The notes under the pieces are model-generated. The model searched no databases. It was given only the letters and a program-made list of their open reading frames with translations, and was not told the DNA's origin. Position numbers and translations under genes: made by a program. A stretch of DNA of 32,756 bases from Lachnospiraceae bacterium C7 (GTDB lineage Bacteria; Bacillota; Clostridia; Lachnospirales; Lachnospiraceae): NCBI GenBank assembly GCA_900113385.1, contig FOPE01000033.1, positions 1 through 32,756 on the forward strand, in the 5' to 3' direction. Numbering within the stretch: the first letter of the stretch is position 1; every line of letters begins with the position of its first letter. Positions 22,125 to 30,400 of this stretch are shown in pieces.

Positions 22125-24785
22125 ATGAATAAGAGTTATGGCGTAAACGACTTGCGTCGAATGTATCTTGAGTTCTTTGAAAGCAAAGAGCATCTTAAGA
22201 TGAAAAGTTTTTCATTAGTACCACATAATGATAATAGCTTATTACTAATAAATGCAGGAATGGCTCCACTTAAGCCATATTTTACTGGGGAAGAAATTCC
22301 ACCACGTAGACGTGTAACAACATGTCAGAAATGTGTAAGAACAGGTGATATTGAAAATGTAGGAAAGACAGCTCGTCACCTTACATTCTTCGAAATGCTT
22401 GGAAACTTCTCTTTTGGAGATTATTTTAAAACAGAAGCAATTCACTGGTCATGGGAATTTTTGACAAAGATTCTTGAACTTGATCCAGAACGCTTATATC
22501 CTTCAATTTATGGTGAAGATGAAGAAGCATTCAAAATCTGGACAGAGGAAGTAGGAGTTGCACCAGAGAGAATTACTAGATTTTATCGTGATCCTGAAAC
22601 AGGAGAATGTGATAACTTCTGGGAGCATGGTGCAGGACCTTGTGGACCTTGTTCAGAAATCTACTACGATCGTGGAGAAAAATATGGCTGTGGAAAGCCA
22701 ACTTGTAAAGTAGGTTGCGATTGTGATCGTTACATGGAGATTTGGAATAACGTATTTACTCAATTCGAAGGCGATGGTAAAGGCGGATATGCTGAATTAA
22801 AACAGAAAAATATTGATACTGGTATGGGACTTGAGCGTCTTGCTGTAGTAATGCAGGATGTAGATACTGTATTTGATATTGATACAATGAAAGCAATTCG
22901 TGATAAAGTTTGCGAATTATCAGGAAAACAATATGAAGTTAATGATGCTGATGATGTTTCAATTCGTGTAATTACAGACCACATTCGTTCATCAACATTC
23001 ATGATTTCAGATGGTATTATGCCAACTAATGAAGGACGTGGATATGTTTTACGTAGATTAATTAGAAGAGCAGCTAGACATGGAAAGATGCTTGGTATTA
23101 AAGGCGCATTCCTTGCTAAGATTGCTAATACAGTAATTAATGATAGTAAAGATGGATATCCAGAATTAGAAGAAAAGAAAGAATTTATCTTTAATGTTCT
23201 TTCAAAAGAAGAAGAAAGATTTGAAGCTACAATAGATCAAGGACTTTCTATTTTAAATGAGATGCAAGAGAAAATGGTAGCAAACGGAAGCAAAGTTCTA
23301 CCAGGAGAAGATGCATTCAAACTTTATGACACATATGGTTTCCCAGCAGATCTTACTGCTGAAATCCTTGAAGAAAAAGGATTTACATATGACAAAGATG
23401 AATTTGATGCGTGCATGGAAAAACAAAGAAAAACAGCTCATGATGCTCGTAAAGTAACTAACTATACAGGTAGAGAAGCTTCAGTTTTCCAAAAAGTTGA
23501 TCCATCAATTACATCTAAATTTGTAGGATATACAGAATTAGAACATACATCTAAGATTAGTGTGTTAGCTACAAATGAAGATTTAGTAGATGCATTAGCT
23601 GAAGGTGATGAAGGCGTAATTATCGTTGATGAAACTCCATTCTATGCTACAATGGGTGGACAACAAGGCGATAAAGGTACAATTGTTACAGCAGATGGAG
23701 AGTTTGAGGTAGAAGATACAATTAACTTACTCGGTGGTAAAATTGGACACGTTGGTAAAGTTACAAAAGGAATGTTTAGAGTATCAGAAGATGTTACTTT
23801 AAAAGTAGATAAGAAAAACAGATTAAATGTAAGCAGAAATCACTCTGCAACTCATTTATTACAGAAAGCATTACGTGAAGTACTTGGAAACCATGTAGAA
23901 CAGGCTGGTTCATATCAAGATGGAGAAAGAACAAGATTTGACTTTACTCATTTTGAAGCAATGACAACTGAAGAAATTCAAAAAGTAGAAGATTTGGTTA
24001 ACGAGAAAATTGCAGAAAAATTAGCAGTTTGTACAGATATTATGACTATTGACGAAGCTAAGAAGACTGGTGCAATGGCATTATTCGGAGAGAAATACGG
24101 CGATAGCGTACGAGTAGTATCTATGGGAGATTTCTCAAAAGAGCTTTGTGGTGGTACACATGTATCAAATACAGCAGATATCGTTACTTTCAAGATCGTA
24201 TCTGAAAGTGGTGTTGCAGCAAATACTCGTAGAATTGAAGCTATTACAGGCGACAATGTATTTGCATATTACAGAGATTTAGAAGCAAAAGTTCGAGAAG
24301 CATCTAAATTACTTAAAGCAACAAATTCTAACTTGTTAGAGAGAATCCAACACTTACTTGAAGAAAACAAAGCATTATCAAGCGAAGTAGAATCATTAAA
24401 GAGCAAAGCTGCTAGAGATTCACTTGGTGATGTTATGAATCAAGTAGTAGAAGTATCAGGAGTTAAATTACTTGCTACTTCTGTTGAAAACGTTGACATG
24501 AATGGTTTAAGAGACCTTGGTGATCAGCTTAAAGCTAAAATTGGTGAAGGCGTTGTAATTATTGCATCTGATAATGACGGAAAAGTTAACTTGATTGCAA
24601 TGGCTACAGATACAGCAATTAAAGCAGGTGCACACGCAGGTAACTTAATTAAAGCAATTGCATCTAAAGTAGGAGGCGGCGGCGGTGGACGCCCTAACAT
24701 GGCTCAAGCCGGAGGAAAAAATCCAGCTGGTATTCCAGACGCCTTAAAGGAAGCAAAAGTAGCCTTAGAATCAATGGTGAAATAG
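22125..24785 (+). CDS. alaS: Alanyl-tRNA synthetase
   Basis: An 886-residue class II synthetase that charges tRNA-Ala. The catalytic domain opens with LRRMYLEFFESKEH and contains GNFSFGDYFK and the GRGYVLRRLIRRAARHG motif. The editing domain has the zinc/deacylation motifs HSATH (573-577) and CGGTH (675-679). A coiled-coil (about 725-765) leads to the C-Ala domain with its Gly-rich VGGGGGGRP loop. Full length and intact. GGAGG at 22110-22114 precedes ATG 22125. No T-box leader is present; the 58 nt before it hold only a small GCAAC/GTTGC hairpin. Confidence 0.98.
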   Translation: MNKSYGVNDLRRMYLEFFESKEHLKMKSFSLVPHNDNSLLLINAGMAPLKPYFTGEEIPPRRRVTTCQKCVRTGDIENVGKTARHLTFFEMLGNFSFGDYFKTEAIHWSWEFLTKILELDPERLYPSIYGEDEEAFKIWTEEVGVAPERITRFYRDPETGECDNFWEHGAGPCGPCSEIYYDRGEKYGCGKPTCKVGCDCDRYMEIWNNVFTQFEGDGKGGYAELKQKNIDTGMGLERLAVVMQDVDTVFDIDTMKAIRDKVCELSGKQYEVNDADDVSIRVITDHIRSSTFMISDGIMPTNEGRGYVLRRLIRRAARHGKMLGIKGAFLAKIANTVINDSKDGYPELEEKKEFIFNVLSKEEERFEATIDQGLSILNEMQEKMVANGSKVLPGEDAFKLYDTYGFPADLTAEILEEKGFTYDKDEFDACMEKQRKTAHDARKVTNYTGREASVFQKVDPSITSKFVGYTELEHTSKISVLATNEDLVDALAEGDEGVIIVDETPFYATMGGQQGDKGTIVTADGEFEVEDTINLLGGKIGHVGKVTKGMFRVSEDVTLKVDKKNRLNVSRNHSATHLLQKALREVLGNHVEQAGSYQDGERTRFDFTHFEAMTTEEIQKVEDLVNEKIAEKLAVCTDIMTIDEAKKTGAMALFGEKYGDSVRVVSMGDFSKELCGGTHVSNTADIVTFKIVSESGVAANTRRIEAITGDNVFAYYRDLEAKVREASKLLKATNSNLLERIQHLLEENKALSSEVESLKSKAARDSLGDVMNQVVEVSGVKLLATSVENVDMNGLRDLGDQLKAKIGEGVVIIASDNDGKVNLIAMATDTAIKAGAHAGNLIKAIASKVGGGGGGRPNMAQAGGKNPAGIPDALKEAKVALESMVK

Positions 24786-24826
24786 CTTATAATTTATTAA
24801 AAATTTATAAAAATTGCTAAAAAGTG

Positions 24827-24854
24827 TTGACAAAAATAATATTTTTGGTAAACT
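24827..24854 (+). promoter_or_regulatory. rpsU promoter
   Basis: TTGACA (24827-24832), a 16-nt spacer ending in an extended TG-G, and TAAACT (24849-24854). The start is predicted near 24861, with a leader of about 68 nt. Confidence 0.7.
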
Positions 24855-24928
24855 ATTTTATAGTGCAATGAAGATTACCTTACAGTTGATGCACAATATG
24901 CAACTGGAGGGAGGTTAGGTGTGAGATA

Positions 24929-25105
24929 ATGTCTAGTATAACAGTTAAAGAAAACGAGACTTTAGATAGCGCTTTACGTAGATTTAAGAGAAGCTGCGCA
25001 AAAGCAGGTATCCAACAGGAAATTCGTAAAAGAGAACATTACGAAAAACCATCCGTAAAACGCAAGAAAAAATCTGAAGCTGCAAGAAAAAGAAAATACA
25101 ACTAG
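24929..25105 (+). CDS. rpsU: 30S ribosomal protein S21
   Basis: A 58-residue basic protein of the small ribosomal subunit. The sequence starts [20 protein letters not shown] and continues with a Lys/Arg-rich tail ([13 protein letters not shown]), the usual S21 pattern and length. S21 helps mRNA 5'-end base pairing near the anti-Shine-Dalgarno. The start ATG 24929 follows a GGAGGGAGG tract at 24906-24914 and a closer AGGTG at 24917-24921. It has its own promoter and a U-tailed terminator, so it is a single-gene unit. Confidence 0.97.
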   Translation: MSSITVKENETLDSALRRFKRSCAKAGIQQEIRKREHYEKPSVKRKKKSEAARKRKYN

Positions 25106-25117
25106 TATTAAGATGGA

Positions 25118-25150
25118 GGCTGTCGCATAGCACGTGCGACAGTCTTTTGT
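25118..25150 (+). terminator. Rho-independent terminator of rpsU
   Basis: GGCTGTCGCA (25118-25127) pairs with TGCGACAGTC (25135-25144), 10 bp with one wobble and a 7-nt loop, followed by TTTTG. Confidence 0.92.
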
Positions 25151-25202
25151 GTATTGTAGCAGTTGATGTAACAACTGTACAGTAGATAGAAAGATTATCT
25201 CT

Positions 25203-25234
25203 TGCAATATGACCTAAATTGAAGTATGATACTT
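25203..25234 (+). promoter_or_regulatory. Promoter with overlapping palindrome before the first G3E GTPase gene
   Basis: TTGCAA (25203-25208), a 16-nt spacer and TATGAT (25225-25230). The perfect odd-centred palindrome AAGTATGATACTT (25222-25234) covers the -10 box, a position suited to a repressor. It does not match a Zur box that I recognise. Confidence 0.5.
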
Positions 25235-25297
25235 TAGTGAAAGTTAAAAACGACTAACCGATAGACATGAATTTATATAAAGGAGTGAACATAGATT

Positions 25298-26416
25298 ATG
25301 ACAAAAATTGATATTATATCAGGTTTTTTAGGCGCTGGTAAAACAACATTTATTAAGAAAATGCTTTCAGGCGTTTTAAGTGGACAAAAAATAGTTTTAA
25401 TTGAAAACGAATATGGTGAAGTAGGTATCGACGGAGGCTTTTTAAAGGACTCTGGAATTCAAATTACAGAGATGAATTCAGGATGTATCTGCTGTACTTT
25501 AGTTGGAGATTTCGCAAGAAGCTTAGACGAAGTTATTACAAAATATAATCCAGATAGAATTATTATTGAACCATCAGGAGTAGGTAAATTATCTGATGTT
25601 ATGAAGTCTGTTATTGATATGGAAAAAGATCACGATATCAAGTTAAATGGCCTTGTAACTGTTGTTAATGCATTAAAAGCAAGTAAACAGATGAAAGCTT
25701 TTGGTGAGTTCTTTAACAATCAAATTGAATATGCTACAACAGTTATTTTAAGTAGAACACAAAAAGCTAATAATGAACAGTTAGAATTCTGCACAACACA
25801 GATTCAAGAACTTAATCCAAAGGCAGCAGTAATCACAACACCTTGGGATTCAATTTCAAGTGAGCAGATTTTAAAAGTAATCGAAGGACAGGAATCATTA
25901 GAGATGGCATTACTTGCTGAGCAGCGTGCAACAGAAGATGCAAAAGAGCACGAGCACTGCCACCACGACCATGATGACCATGACCACGAGCACTGCCACC
26001 ACGACCATGATGACCATGACCATGAGCACTGCCACCACGATCATGATGACCATGACCACGAGCACTGCCACCACGATCATGATGACCATGAGCACTGCCA
26101 CCACGATCATGACCATTGCGGATGCGGCCATCACCACCATCATGCAGATGATGTATTTGTAAGCTGGGGTAAAGAGACACCACATAAATTTGATAGAGCA
26201 AAAATCGAAGAGATTCTTGAAGGATTCAAAGAGTCAGACAATATCCTTAGAGCTAAGGGTATGGTTGAAGGAACAGATGGTAAATGGATTTACTTTGATA
26301 TGGTTCCAGGCGAATATGAATTACGTGATGGAGAACCTGATTATACAGGACGTTTATGTGTGATCGGTACTGACATTCACGAAGATCAGTTAGAAGAATT
26401 ATTTGGATTAAAATAA
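25298..26416 (+). CDS. G3E family GTPase with His-rich linker (CobW/COG0523)
   Basis: A 372-residue putative metallochaperone GTPase. Walker A is GFLGAGKTT (9-17), ENEYGE lies at 36-41, the metal-binding C-x-C-C motif (Cys63, 65, 66) is intact, and the switch/Walker B region is IEPSG (91-94). The guanine motif normally N/T-K-x-D is divergent (SRTQ). Between the GTPase and C-terminal CobW domain, about residues 219-284 are nearly all His, Asp, Glu and Cys in tandem repeats. This is a strong candidate metal store or sensor for zinc, nickel or cobalt. A C-terminal G-R-L domain (about 285-372) follows. Its own promoter carries an overlapping palindrome. A second G3E gene follows 96 nt later. Family is certain; metal and client protein are not. 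Confidence 0.93.
   Translation: MTKIDIISGFLGAGKTTFIKKMLSGVLSGQKIVLIENEYGEVGIDGGFLKDSGIQITEMNSGCICCTLVGDFARSLDEVITKYNPDRIIIEPSGVGKLSDVMKSVIDMEKDHDIKLNGLVTVVNALKASKQMKAFGEFFNNQIEYATTVILSRTQKANNEQLEFCTTQIQELNPKAAVITTPWDSISSEQILKVIEGQESLEMALLAEQRATEDAKEHEHCHHDHDDHDHEHCHHDHDDHDHEHCHHDHDDHDHEHCHHDHDDHEHCHHDHDHCGCGHHHHHADDVFVSWGKETPHKFDRAKIEEILEGFKESDNILRAKGMVEGTDGKWIYFDMVPGEYELRDGEPDYTGRLCVIGTDIHEDQLEELFGLK
25952..26119 (+). repeat. 36-bp in-frame tandem repeat encoding a His/Asp/Cys-rich linker
   Basis: Units begin at 25952, 25988, 26024, 26060 and 26090. The first three are 36 bp and encode EHCHHDHDDHDH. The fourth is cut to 30 bp, and the fifth is degenerate and runs into a CGCGHHHHH tail. The copies are almost identical, differing at wobble positions such as CAC/CAT and GAC/GAT, so the array is probably young or homogenised. 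All length steps are multiples of three, so copy changes keep the frame. Confidence 0.95.
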
Positions 26417-26470
26417 TAAAAATATGGCTAGAAAATAGCTATAATAAAGTTAATACATAAATAGATTTAA

Positions 26471-26498
26471 ACGTTATAATTATAGAGTTAAATAACGT
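26471..26498. promoter_or_regulatory. -10 box inside an inverted repeat before the second G3E gene
   Basis: ACGTTAT (26471-26477) and ATAACGT (26492-26498) are perfect inverse arms 14 nt apart. They enclose TATAAT (26475-26480), for which no good -35 is seen. This is consistent with a regulated internal promoter, by position only. Confidence 0.4.
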
Positions 26499-26512
26499 GG
26501 AAGGAGCCTTGT

Positions 26513-27457
26513 ATGCAAGAAGAAGTACCAGTATATTTATTTACCGGATTTATGGATAGCGGTAAGACTTCTTTAATTGAAGAAACAATTTTTGAAAACG
26601 ACTTTGGCGGTGGCGCTAAGGGACTTATCATTATGTGTGAAGATGGAGACGTTGAGTACGATATTGAAAAGCTTAAAGCTAACAATATTGAAGTTACTTC
26701 AATTGATTCAGAAATAGATTTTTCAACAGAAAAATTACAAGAAATAGCAGATAAATATAAACCAGAGCAAGTATTTATAGAGTATAATGGAACATGGCAC
26801 ATCGATAGTGTTATTGATGCTGAGTTGCCAAAAAATTGGGTTATTGTACAACAACTTGCTACAGTTGACGCTAACACATTTATGATGTATATGCAGAATA
26901 TGAGAGCAATGATGCAGGAACAGTTAATTACTGCTGATGTTGTAATCTTTAATAGAACAGATGATAATACAGATAGACGTAAATTTAGAATGAATATTAA
27001 GTCTATTAATAGAAAGGCTCAGATTGTATATGAAAGAGCTGACGGTACAATTGATGAGAGACCAGAAGAATTACCATATGATCTAGATGCTGATGTTATT
27101 GAACTTTCAGATGCAGATTATGCAATTTGGTATATGGATGCTATGGAGAATTACAAGAAATATAACAAAAAGAAAGTTAAATTCAGAGCATTAGTATACA
27201 ACCCAGATAAATTAAAAGCAGGTATTTTTGTGCCAGGTAGATTTGCAATGACATGTTGTATAGAAGACGTTACATTTATTGGATTTAAGTGTAAATATGA
27301 TAAAGAAAACGAGCTTCCACACAAATCATGGATTGATATCACAGCAGAAGTTAAAGTAGAATTTGCAAAAGAATATAAAGGTAGAGGTCCAGTGCTTTAT
27401 CCAATTTCAATTGAAAAAGCAGAACAACCAGAAGACGAACTTGTATATTTCTCATAA
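26513..27457 (+). CDS. Divergent G3E-like GTPase with C-terminal YcgQ/DUF1980-like domain
   Basis: A 314-residue protein with a CobW-like P-loop GFMDSGKTS (11-19). The C-x-C-C metal motif is absent at the usual place (IIMCEDGDVEY). VFIEYNGTW replaces the IEPSG region, and the guanine motif is NRTD near 145. After about residue 200 the sequence KFRALVYNP...GRFAMTCCIEDVTFIGFKC resembles the C-terminal portion of TIGR03943/YcgQ (DUF1980) proteins. Those often sit beside CobW GTPases and YcgR permeases. It lies downstream of the first G3E gene on the same strand and ends at a strong terminator. This could be a fusion of functions that are usually separate genes. The GTPase family is likely; the C-terminal assignment is moderate. 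Confidence 0.7.
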   Translation: MQEEVPVYLFTGFMDSGKTSLIEETIFENDFGGGAKGLIIMCEDGDVEYDIEKLKANNIEVTSIDSEIDFSTEKLQEIADKYKPEQVFIEYNGTWHIDSVIDAELPKNWVIVQQLATVDANTFMMYMQNMRAMMQEQLITADVVIFNRTDDNTDRRKFRMNIKSINRKAQIVYERADGTIDERPEELPYDLDADVIELSDADYAIWYMDAMENYKKYNKKKVKFRALVYNPDKLKAGIFVPGRFAMTCCIEDVTFIGFKCKYDKENELPHKSWIDITAEVKVEFAKEYKGRGPVLYPISIEKAEQPEDELVYFS

Positions 27458-27461
27458 GTCG

Positions 27462-27500
27462 AAAAACGCTTCGAGTGTAAAGTGCTCGAAGCGTTTTTTT
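27462..27500 (+). terminator. Rho-independent terminator after the G3E pair
   Basis: AAAAACGCTTCGAG (27462-27475) pairs with CTCGAAGCGTTTTT (27485-27498) with a 9-nt loop, and the tail contains seven T in all. It begins 5 nt after the stop codon. Confidence 0.95.
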
Positions 27501-27572
27501 GGTTGCAATAAGAAATGATTTTAGAAAAAAACAATAAAAATTGACTTTATTTCTAAAAAATGCAGAAATATA

Positions 27573-27601
27573 TTGAAAATTTGCTGAAAAAATTATATAT
27601 T
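27573..27601 (+). promoter_or_regulatory. Distal promoter of the nfn leader
   Basis: TTGAAA (27573-27578), a 17-nt spacer and TATATT (27596-27601), lying 73 nt after the preceding terminator. Confidence 0.5.
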
Positions 27602-27826
27602 AAATATGTATTTTCAATTTAGTATATATCAGACACAATGACCCCTTCTTTTAATAAGGTGTAGGTAGGGGCAAGATTTGAATATCTATGTGGTTTTCAT
27701 TATGGCGAAAAGAGGAGTTAGAGAGTAATTTTATAATATTTTTAAAATAGTTTTGGAAGGTTTATAATCAATCTTAAATAAATTATATAAAATTATGGAG
27801 TTATTTATAAATATAGCTCAAGTTTA

Positions 27827-27835
27827 TGATATAAT
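27827..27835 (+). promoter_or_regulatory. Proximal extended -10 promoter of nfnA
   Basis: TGATATAAT is an extended -10 box; no convincing -35 is seen. It predicts a leader of about 60 nt holding the TTCTGG/CCAGAA hairpin. Confidence 0.55.
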
Positions 27836-27901
27836 AATAAAAAGGTTCTGGTACTTATTATGTTATGCCAGAATTAGTACACTAAGAATATGGAGGAGAA
27901 A

Positions 27902-28792
27902 ATGTACCAGATAGTTAGAAAAAAAGTCTTAGCTGAAAATATCATATTAATGGATATTTTGGCACCAAGAGTTGCAAAACACTGTTTACCAGGACAGTTT
28001 ATAATTGCAAAGACAGATGAAGTTGGAGAGAGAATCCCACTTACAATTTGTGATTACGATAGAGAAAAAGGAACAGTTACAATTGTTACACAGACAGTTG
28101 GCGCTGGAACCAAGAGAATGATGTCTCTTAATGAAGGAGACGCTTTAGAAGATTTTGTTGGACCACTTGGATGTCCTTCAGAATTATGTGAAGAGAAAAA
28201 TCTTGAAGAAACAAAAAAGAAAAAGATTGTATATATTGCAGGTGGACTTGGAACAGCTCCAGTTTATCCACAGGTAAAATGGTTACACGAACATGGAGTA
28301 GAAGTTGATGTAATCATGGGCTCACGTACAAAAGAATTATTATTCTTTATTGATGAGATGAAATCAGTTGCTAGTAACGTTTATGTTACTACAGATGATG
28401 GCTCATATGGCTTCCACGGAGTTGGAACAAAACAGCTAGAAGAGTTAGTAAACAATGGCAATAAATACGACGTATGTGTTGCTATTGGACCTATGATTAT
28501 GATGAAATTTGCATGTATTCTCACAAAGCAATTAGGTATTCCTACAATTGTATCAATGAACCCAATTATGGTTGATGGTACAGGTATGTGTGGTGCTTGT
28601 CGTCTTGTTGTAGGCGATGAAGTTAAGTTTGCATGTGTAGATGGACCAGAATTTGATGGACATCTCGTAGACTTTGATCAAGCCATGAAGAGACAGCAGC
28701 AGTACAAAACAGCAGAAGGAAGAGCAAAGCTAGCACTTGAAGAGGGAGACACACATCATGGCGGATGTGGACATTGCGGAGGTGACGAATAA
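27902..28792 (+). CDS. nfnA: NADH-dependent ferredoxin:NADP+ oxidoreductase small subunit (NfnA)
   Basis: A 296-residue flavoprotein subunit of the electron-bifurcating transhydrogenase that balances NADH, NADPH and reduced ferredoxin. The FAD-binding motif is RIPLTICDYD and the NAD motif GGLGTAPVYPQ. The C-terminal [2Fe-2S] cluster region is GMCGACRLVVGDEVKFACVDG. The tail ends HHGGCGHCGGDE, an extra Cys/His group beyond the family core. I chose ATG 27902 because TGGAGGAGA directly precedes it; the in-frame ATG 27890 overlaps that ribosome site. The stop TAA shares its last base with the nfnB start, indicating translational coupling. Confidence 0.92.
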   Translation: MYQIVRKKVLAENIILMDILAPRVAKHCLPGQFIIAKTDEVGERIPLTICDYDREKGTVTIVTQTVGAGTKRMMSLNEGDALEDFVGPLGCPSELCEEKNLEETKKKKIVYIAGGLGTAPVYPQVKWLHEHGVEVDVIMGSRTKELLFFIDEMKSVASNVYVTTDDGSYGFHGVGTKQLEELVNNGNKYDVCVAIGPMIMMKFACILTKQLGIPTIVSMNPIMVDGTGMCGACRLVVGDEVKFACVDGPEFDGHLVDFDQAMKRQQQYKTAEGRAKLALEEGDTHHGGCGHCGGDE

Positions 28793-30180
28793 TGGATATG
28801 ATGAAAAAAGTACCAGTTCGCGAACAAGATCCAAAGGTTAGAGCTACAAACTTTGAAGAAGTTTGCTATGGATATAATGAAGAAGAAGCATATAATGAAA
28901 GTACAAGATGCTTAAATTGTAAAAATGCTAGATGTATTCAAGGATGTCCTGTAAATATTAATATTCCAGGATTTATCCAGAAAATTAAAGAAAATAAAAT
29001 GGAAGAAGCTTATCAAGTTATCTCTGAATCATCAGCACTTCCAGCTGTATGTGGACGTGTTTGTCCACAAGAATCACAGTGCGAAGGACAGTGTGTAAGA
29101 GGTATTAAAGGTGAAGCAGTTTCAATTGGAAAACTAGAAAGATTTGTAGCTGATTGGGCAAGAAAAAATGGAATCAAACCTAAAAAAGCTGATAAATTTA
29201 ACGGACACAAAGTTGCTGTTGTAGGTGCAGGTCCTTCAGGATTAACATGTGCAGGCGACTTAGCAAAAATGGGATATGAGGTAACTATTTTTGAAGCATT
29301 ACACCAGCCAGGCGGTGTATTAAGTTATGGTATTCCAGAATTCCGTTTACCAAAAGATGAAGTAGTTAGCGCTGAAATCGAAAATGTGCGTTCACTTGGA
29401 GTAAAAATCGAGACAAACGTAGTTATTGGTAAAGCTGACACAGTAGATGAATTATTAGAAGAAGGCTATGAAGCTGTATTTATCGGATCAGGAGCAGGTC
29501 TTCCACGTTTCATGGGTATTCCAGGAGAACAAGCCAACGGCGTATTCTCAGCAAACGAATTCCTTACAAGAAACAATCTAATGAAAGCATTTAAAGAAGG
29601 ATATGAGACACCTATTTCTAGAGGCAAAAAAGTAGTTGTAGTAGGTGGCGGTAACGTTGCAATGGATGCTGCAAGAACAGCACTTAGATTAGGAGCAGAG
29701 ACTCATATCGTATACAGACGAGGCGAAGCAGAATTACCTGCTAGAGCAGAAGAAGTTCATCACGCTAAAGAAGAAGGAATCATCTTTGATTTACTTCAGA
29801 ATCCAACAGAAGTTCTCGTAGATGAGAATGGTTGGGTAAAAGGCGTTAAAATCATAAAAATGGAACTTGGAGAGCCAGATGCATCAGGTCGTAGACGTCC
29901 TGTTGAAATCCCAGGTTCAGAATATGAGATGGAATGTGACACAGTTATCATGTCACTTGGAACATCACCAAACCCACTTATTTCTTCTACAACATACGGT
30001 CTTGATATTAACAAGAGAAAATGTATCGTTGCATCTGAAGAAGACGGCAAGACATCAAAAGAAGGCGTATATGCAGGAGGAGATGCTGTTACAGGAGCAG
30101 CAACTGTTATCCTTGCAATGGGCGCTGGAAAGAAAGCTGCAAAGGGTATTGATGAATTTATTAAATCAAAAAATCAATAA
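28792..30180 (+). CDS. nfnB: NfnB large subunit (glutamate synthase small-chain-like)
   Basis: A 462-residue subunit carrying the bifurcating FAD, the NADPH site and iron-sulfur clusters. The N-terminal domain has two Cys groups, CLNCKNARCIQGCPVNI (about residues 41-57) and CGRVCPQESQCEGQC (about 87-101), for [4Fe-4S] clusters. The FAD motif is VAVVGAGPSGLTCAGDLA and the NADPH motif VVVVGGGNVAMDAARTAL. Sequence alone resembles GltD, but the 1-nt overlap with nfnA identifies it as the Nfn partner. GGAGGTGA inside the end of nfnA serves as ribosome site. A bidirectional hairpin follows at 30326. Confidence 0.94.
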   Translation: MDMMKKVPVREQDPKVRATNFEEVCYGYNEEEAYNESTRCLNCKNARCIQGCPVNINIPGFIQKIKENKMEEAYQVISESSALPAVCGRVCPQESQCEGQCVRGIKGEAVSIGKLERFVADWARKNGIKPKKADKFNGHKVAVVGAGPSGLTCAGDLAKMGYEVTIFEALHQPGGVLSYGIPEFRLPKDEVVSAEIENVRSLGVKIETNVVIGKADTVDELLEEGYEAVFIGSGAGLPRFMGIPGEQANGVFSANEFLTRNNLMKAFKEGYETPISRGKKVVVVGGGNVAMDAARTALRLGAETHIVYRRGEAELPARAEEVHHAKEEGIIFDLLQNPTEVLVDENGWVKGVKIIKMELGEPDASGRRRPVEIPGSEYEMECDTVIMSLGTSPNPLISSTTYGLDINKRKCIVASEEDGKTSKEGVYAGGDAVTGAATVILAMGAGKKAAKGIDEFIKSKNQ

Positions 30181-30277
30181 ATCAGTAAGGGTTAATTGAT
30201 TTGGTGAATGACAAGTAATGATATAAAAACGATCCAAGCCAAAACCCGTCTAGGGGTATAACTAGTCAAAGAGAAGA

Positions 30278-30305
30278 CAAACGTCAAACGACAAACGTCA
30301 AACGA
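30278..30305. repeat. 7-bp tandem repeat CAAACGW, four copies
   Basis: CAAACGT and CAAACGA alternate twice each, equal to a perfect two-copy 14-bp duplication at 30277-30290 and 30291-30304. Confidence 0.85.
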
Positions 30306-30325
30306 AAAAAGAAAAAAGTAAAAAG

Positions 30326-30376
30326 GCAAACTCCTTCCGGCATTTGAACGCTGACAAATGCTAGAAGGAGTTTTGC
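30326..30376. terminator. Bidirectional terminator between nfnB and the ABC operon
   Basis: AAACTCCTTC (30328-30337) pairs with GAAGGAGTTT (30364-30373). An inner GCATTTG/CAAATGC stem is separated from it by a 2x2 internal loop, and outer GC pairs form beyond a one-base bulge. Plus-strand reading ends in TTTT within the stem. Minus-strand reading is followed by TTTTTACTTTTTT, a strong tail for the convergent ABC operon. Confidence 0.85.
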
Positions 30377-30400
30377 TGTGTAAATAAAAATGACTGATTC

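Larger units (their letters stand above)
27501..27901 (+). other. 400-nt unexplained leader region before nfnAB
   Basis: No protein gene is visible; two ATG frames of 8 codons near 27639 and 27702 lack ribosome sites. The region is very AT-rich except for a G-rich island around 27642-27740. That island contains ACCCC (27641-27645), GTAGGTAGGGG (27661-27671) and a short CCTT/AAGG hairpin. A promoter at 27573-27601 would transcribe it, giving a leader of about 290 nt or a separate small RNA. A second promoter lies close to the gene (extended -10 TGATATAAT, 27827-27835). TTCTGG (27846-27851) / CCAGAA (27868-27873) form a hairpin, with a competing GTACT/AGTAC pairing, just ahead of the ribosome site. 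Confidence 0.5.

Noticed and set aside
25833-26201. Long frames on both strands across the His-rich region
   Set aside because: They are shadows created by the 36-bp repeat, with low-complexity translations and no start signals.
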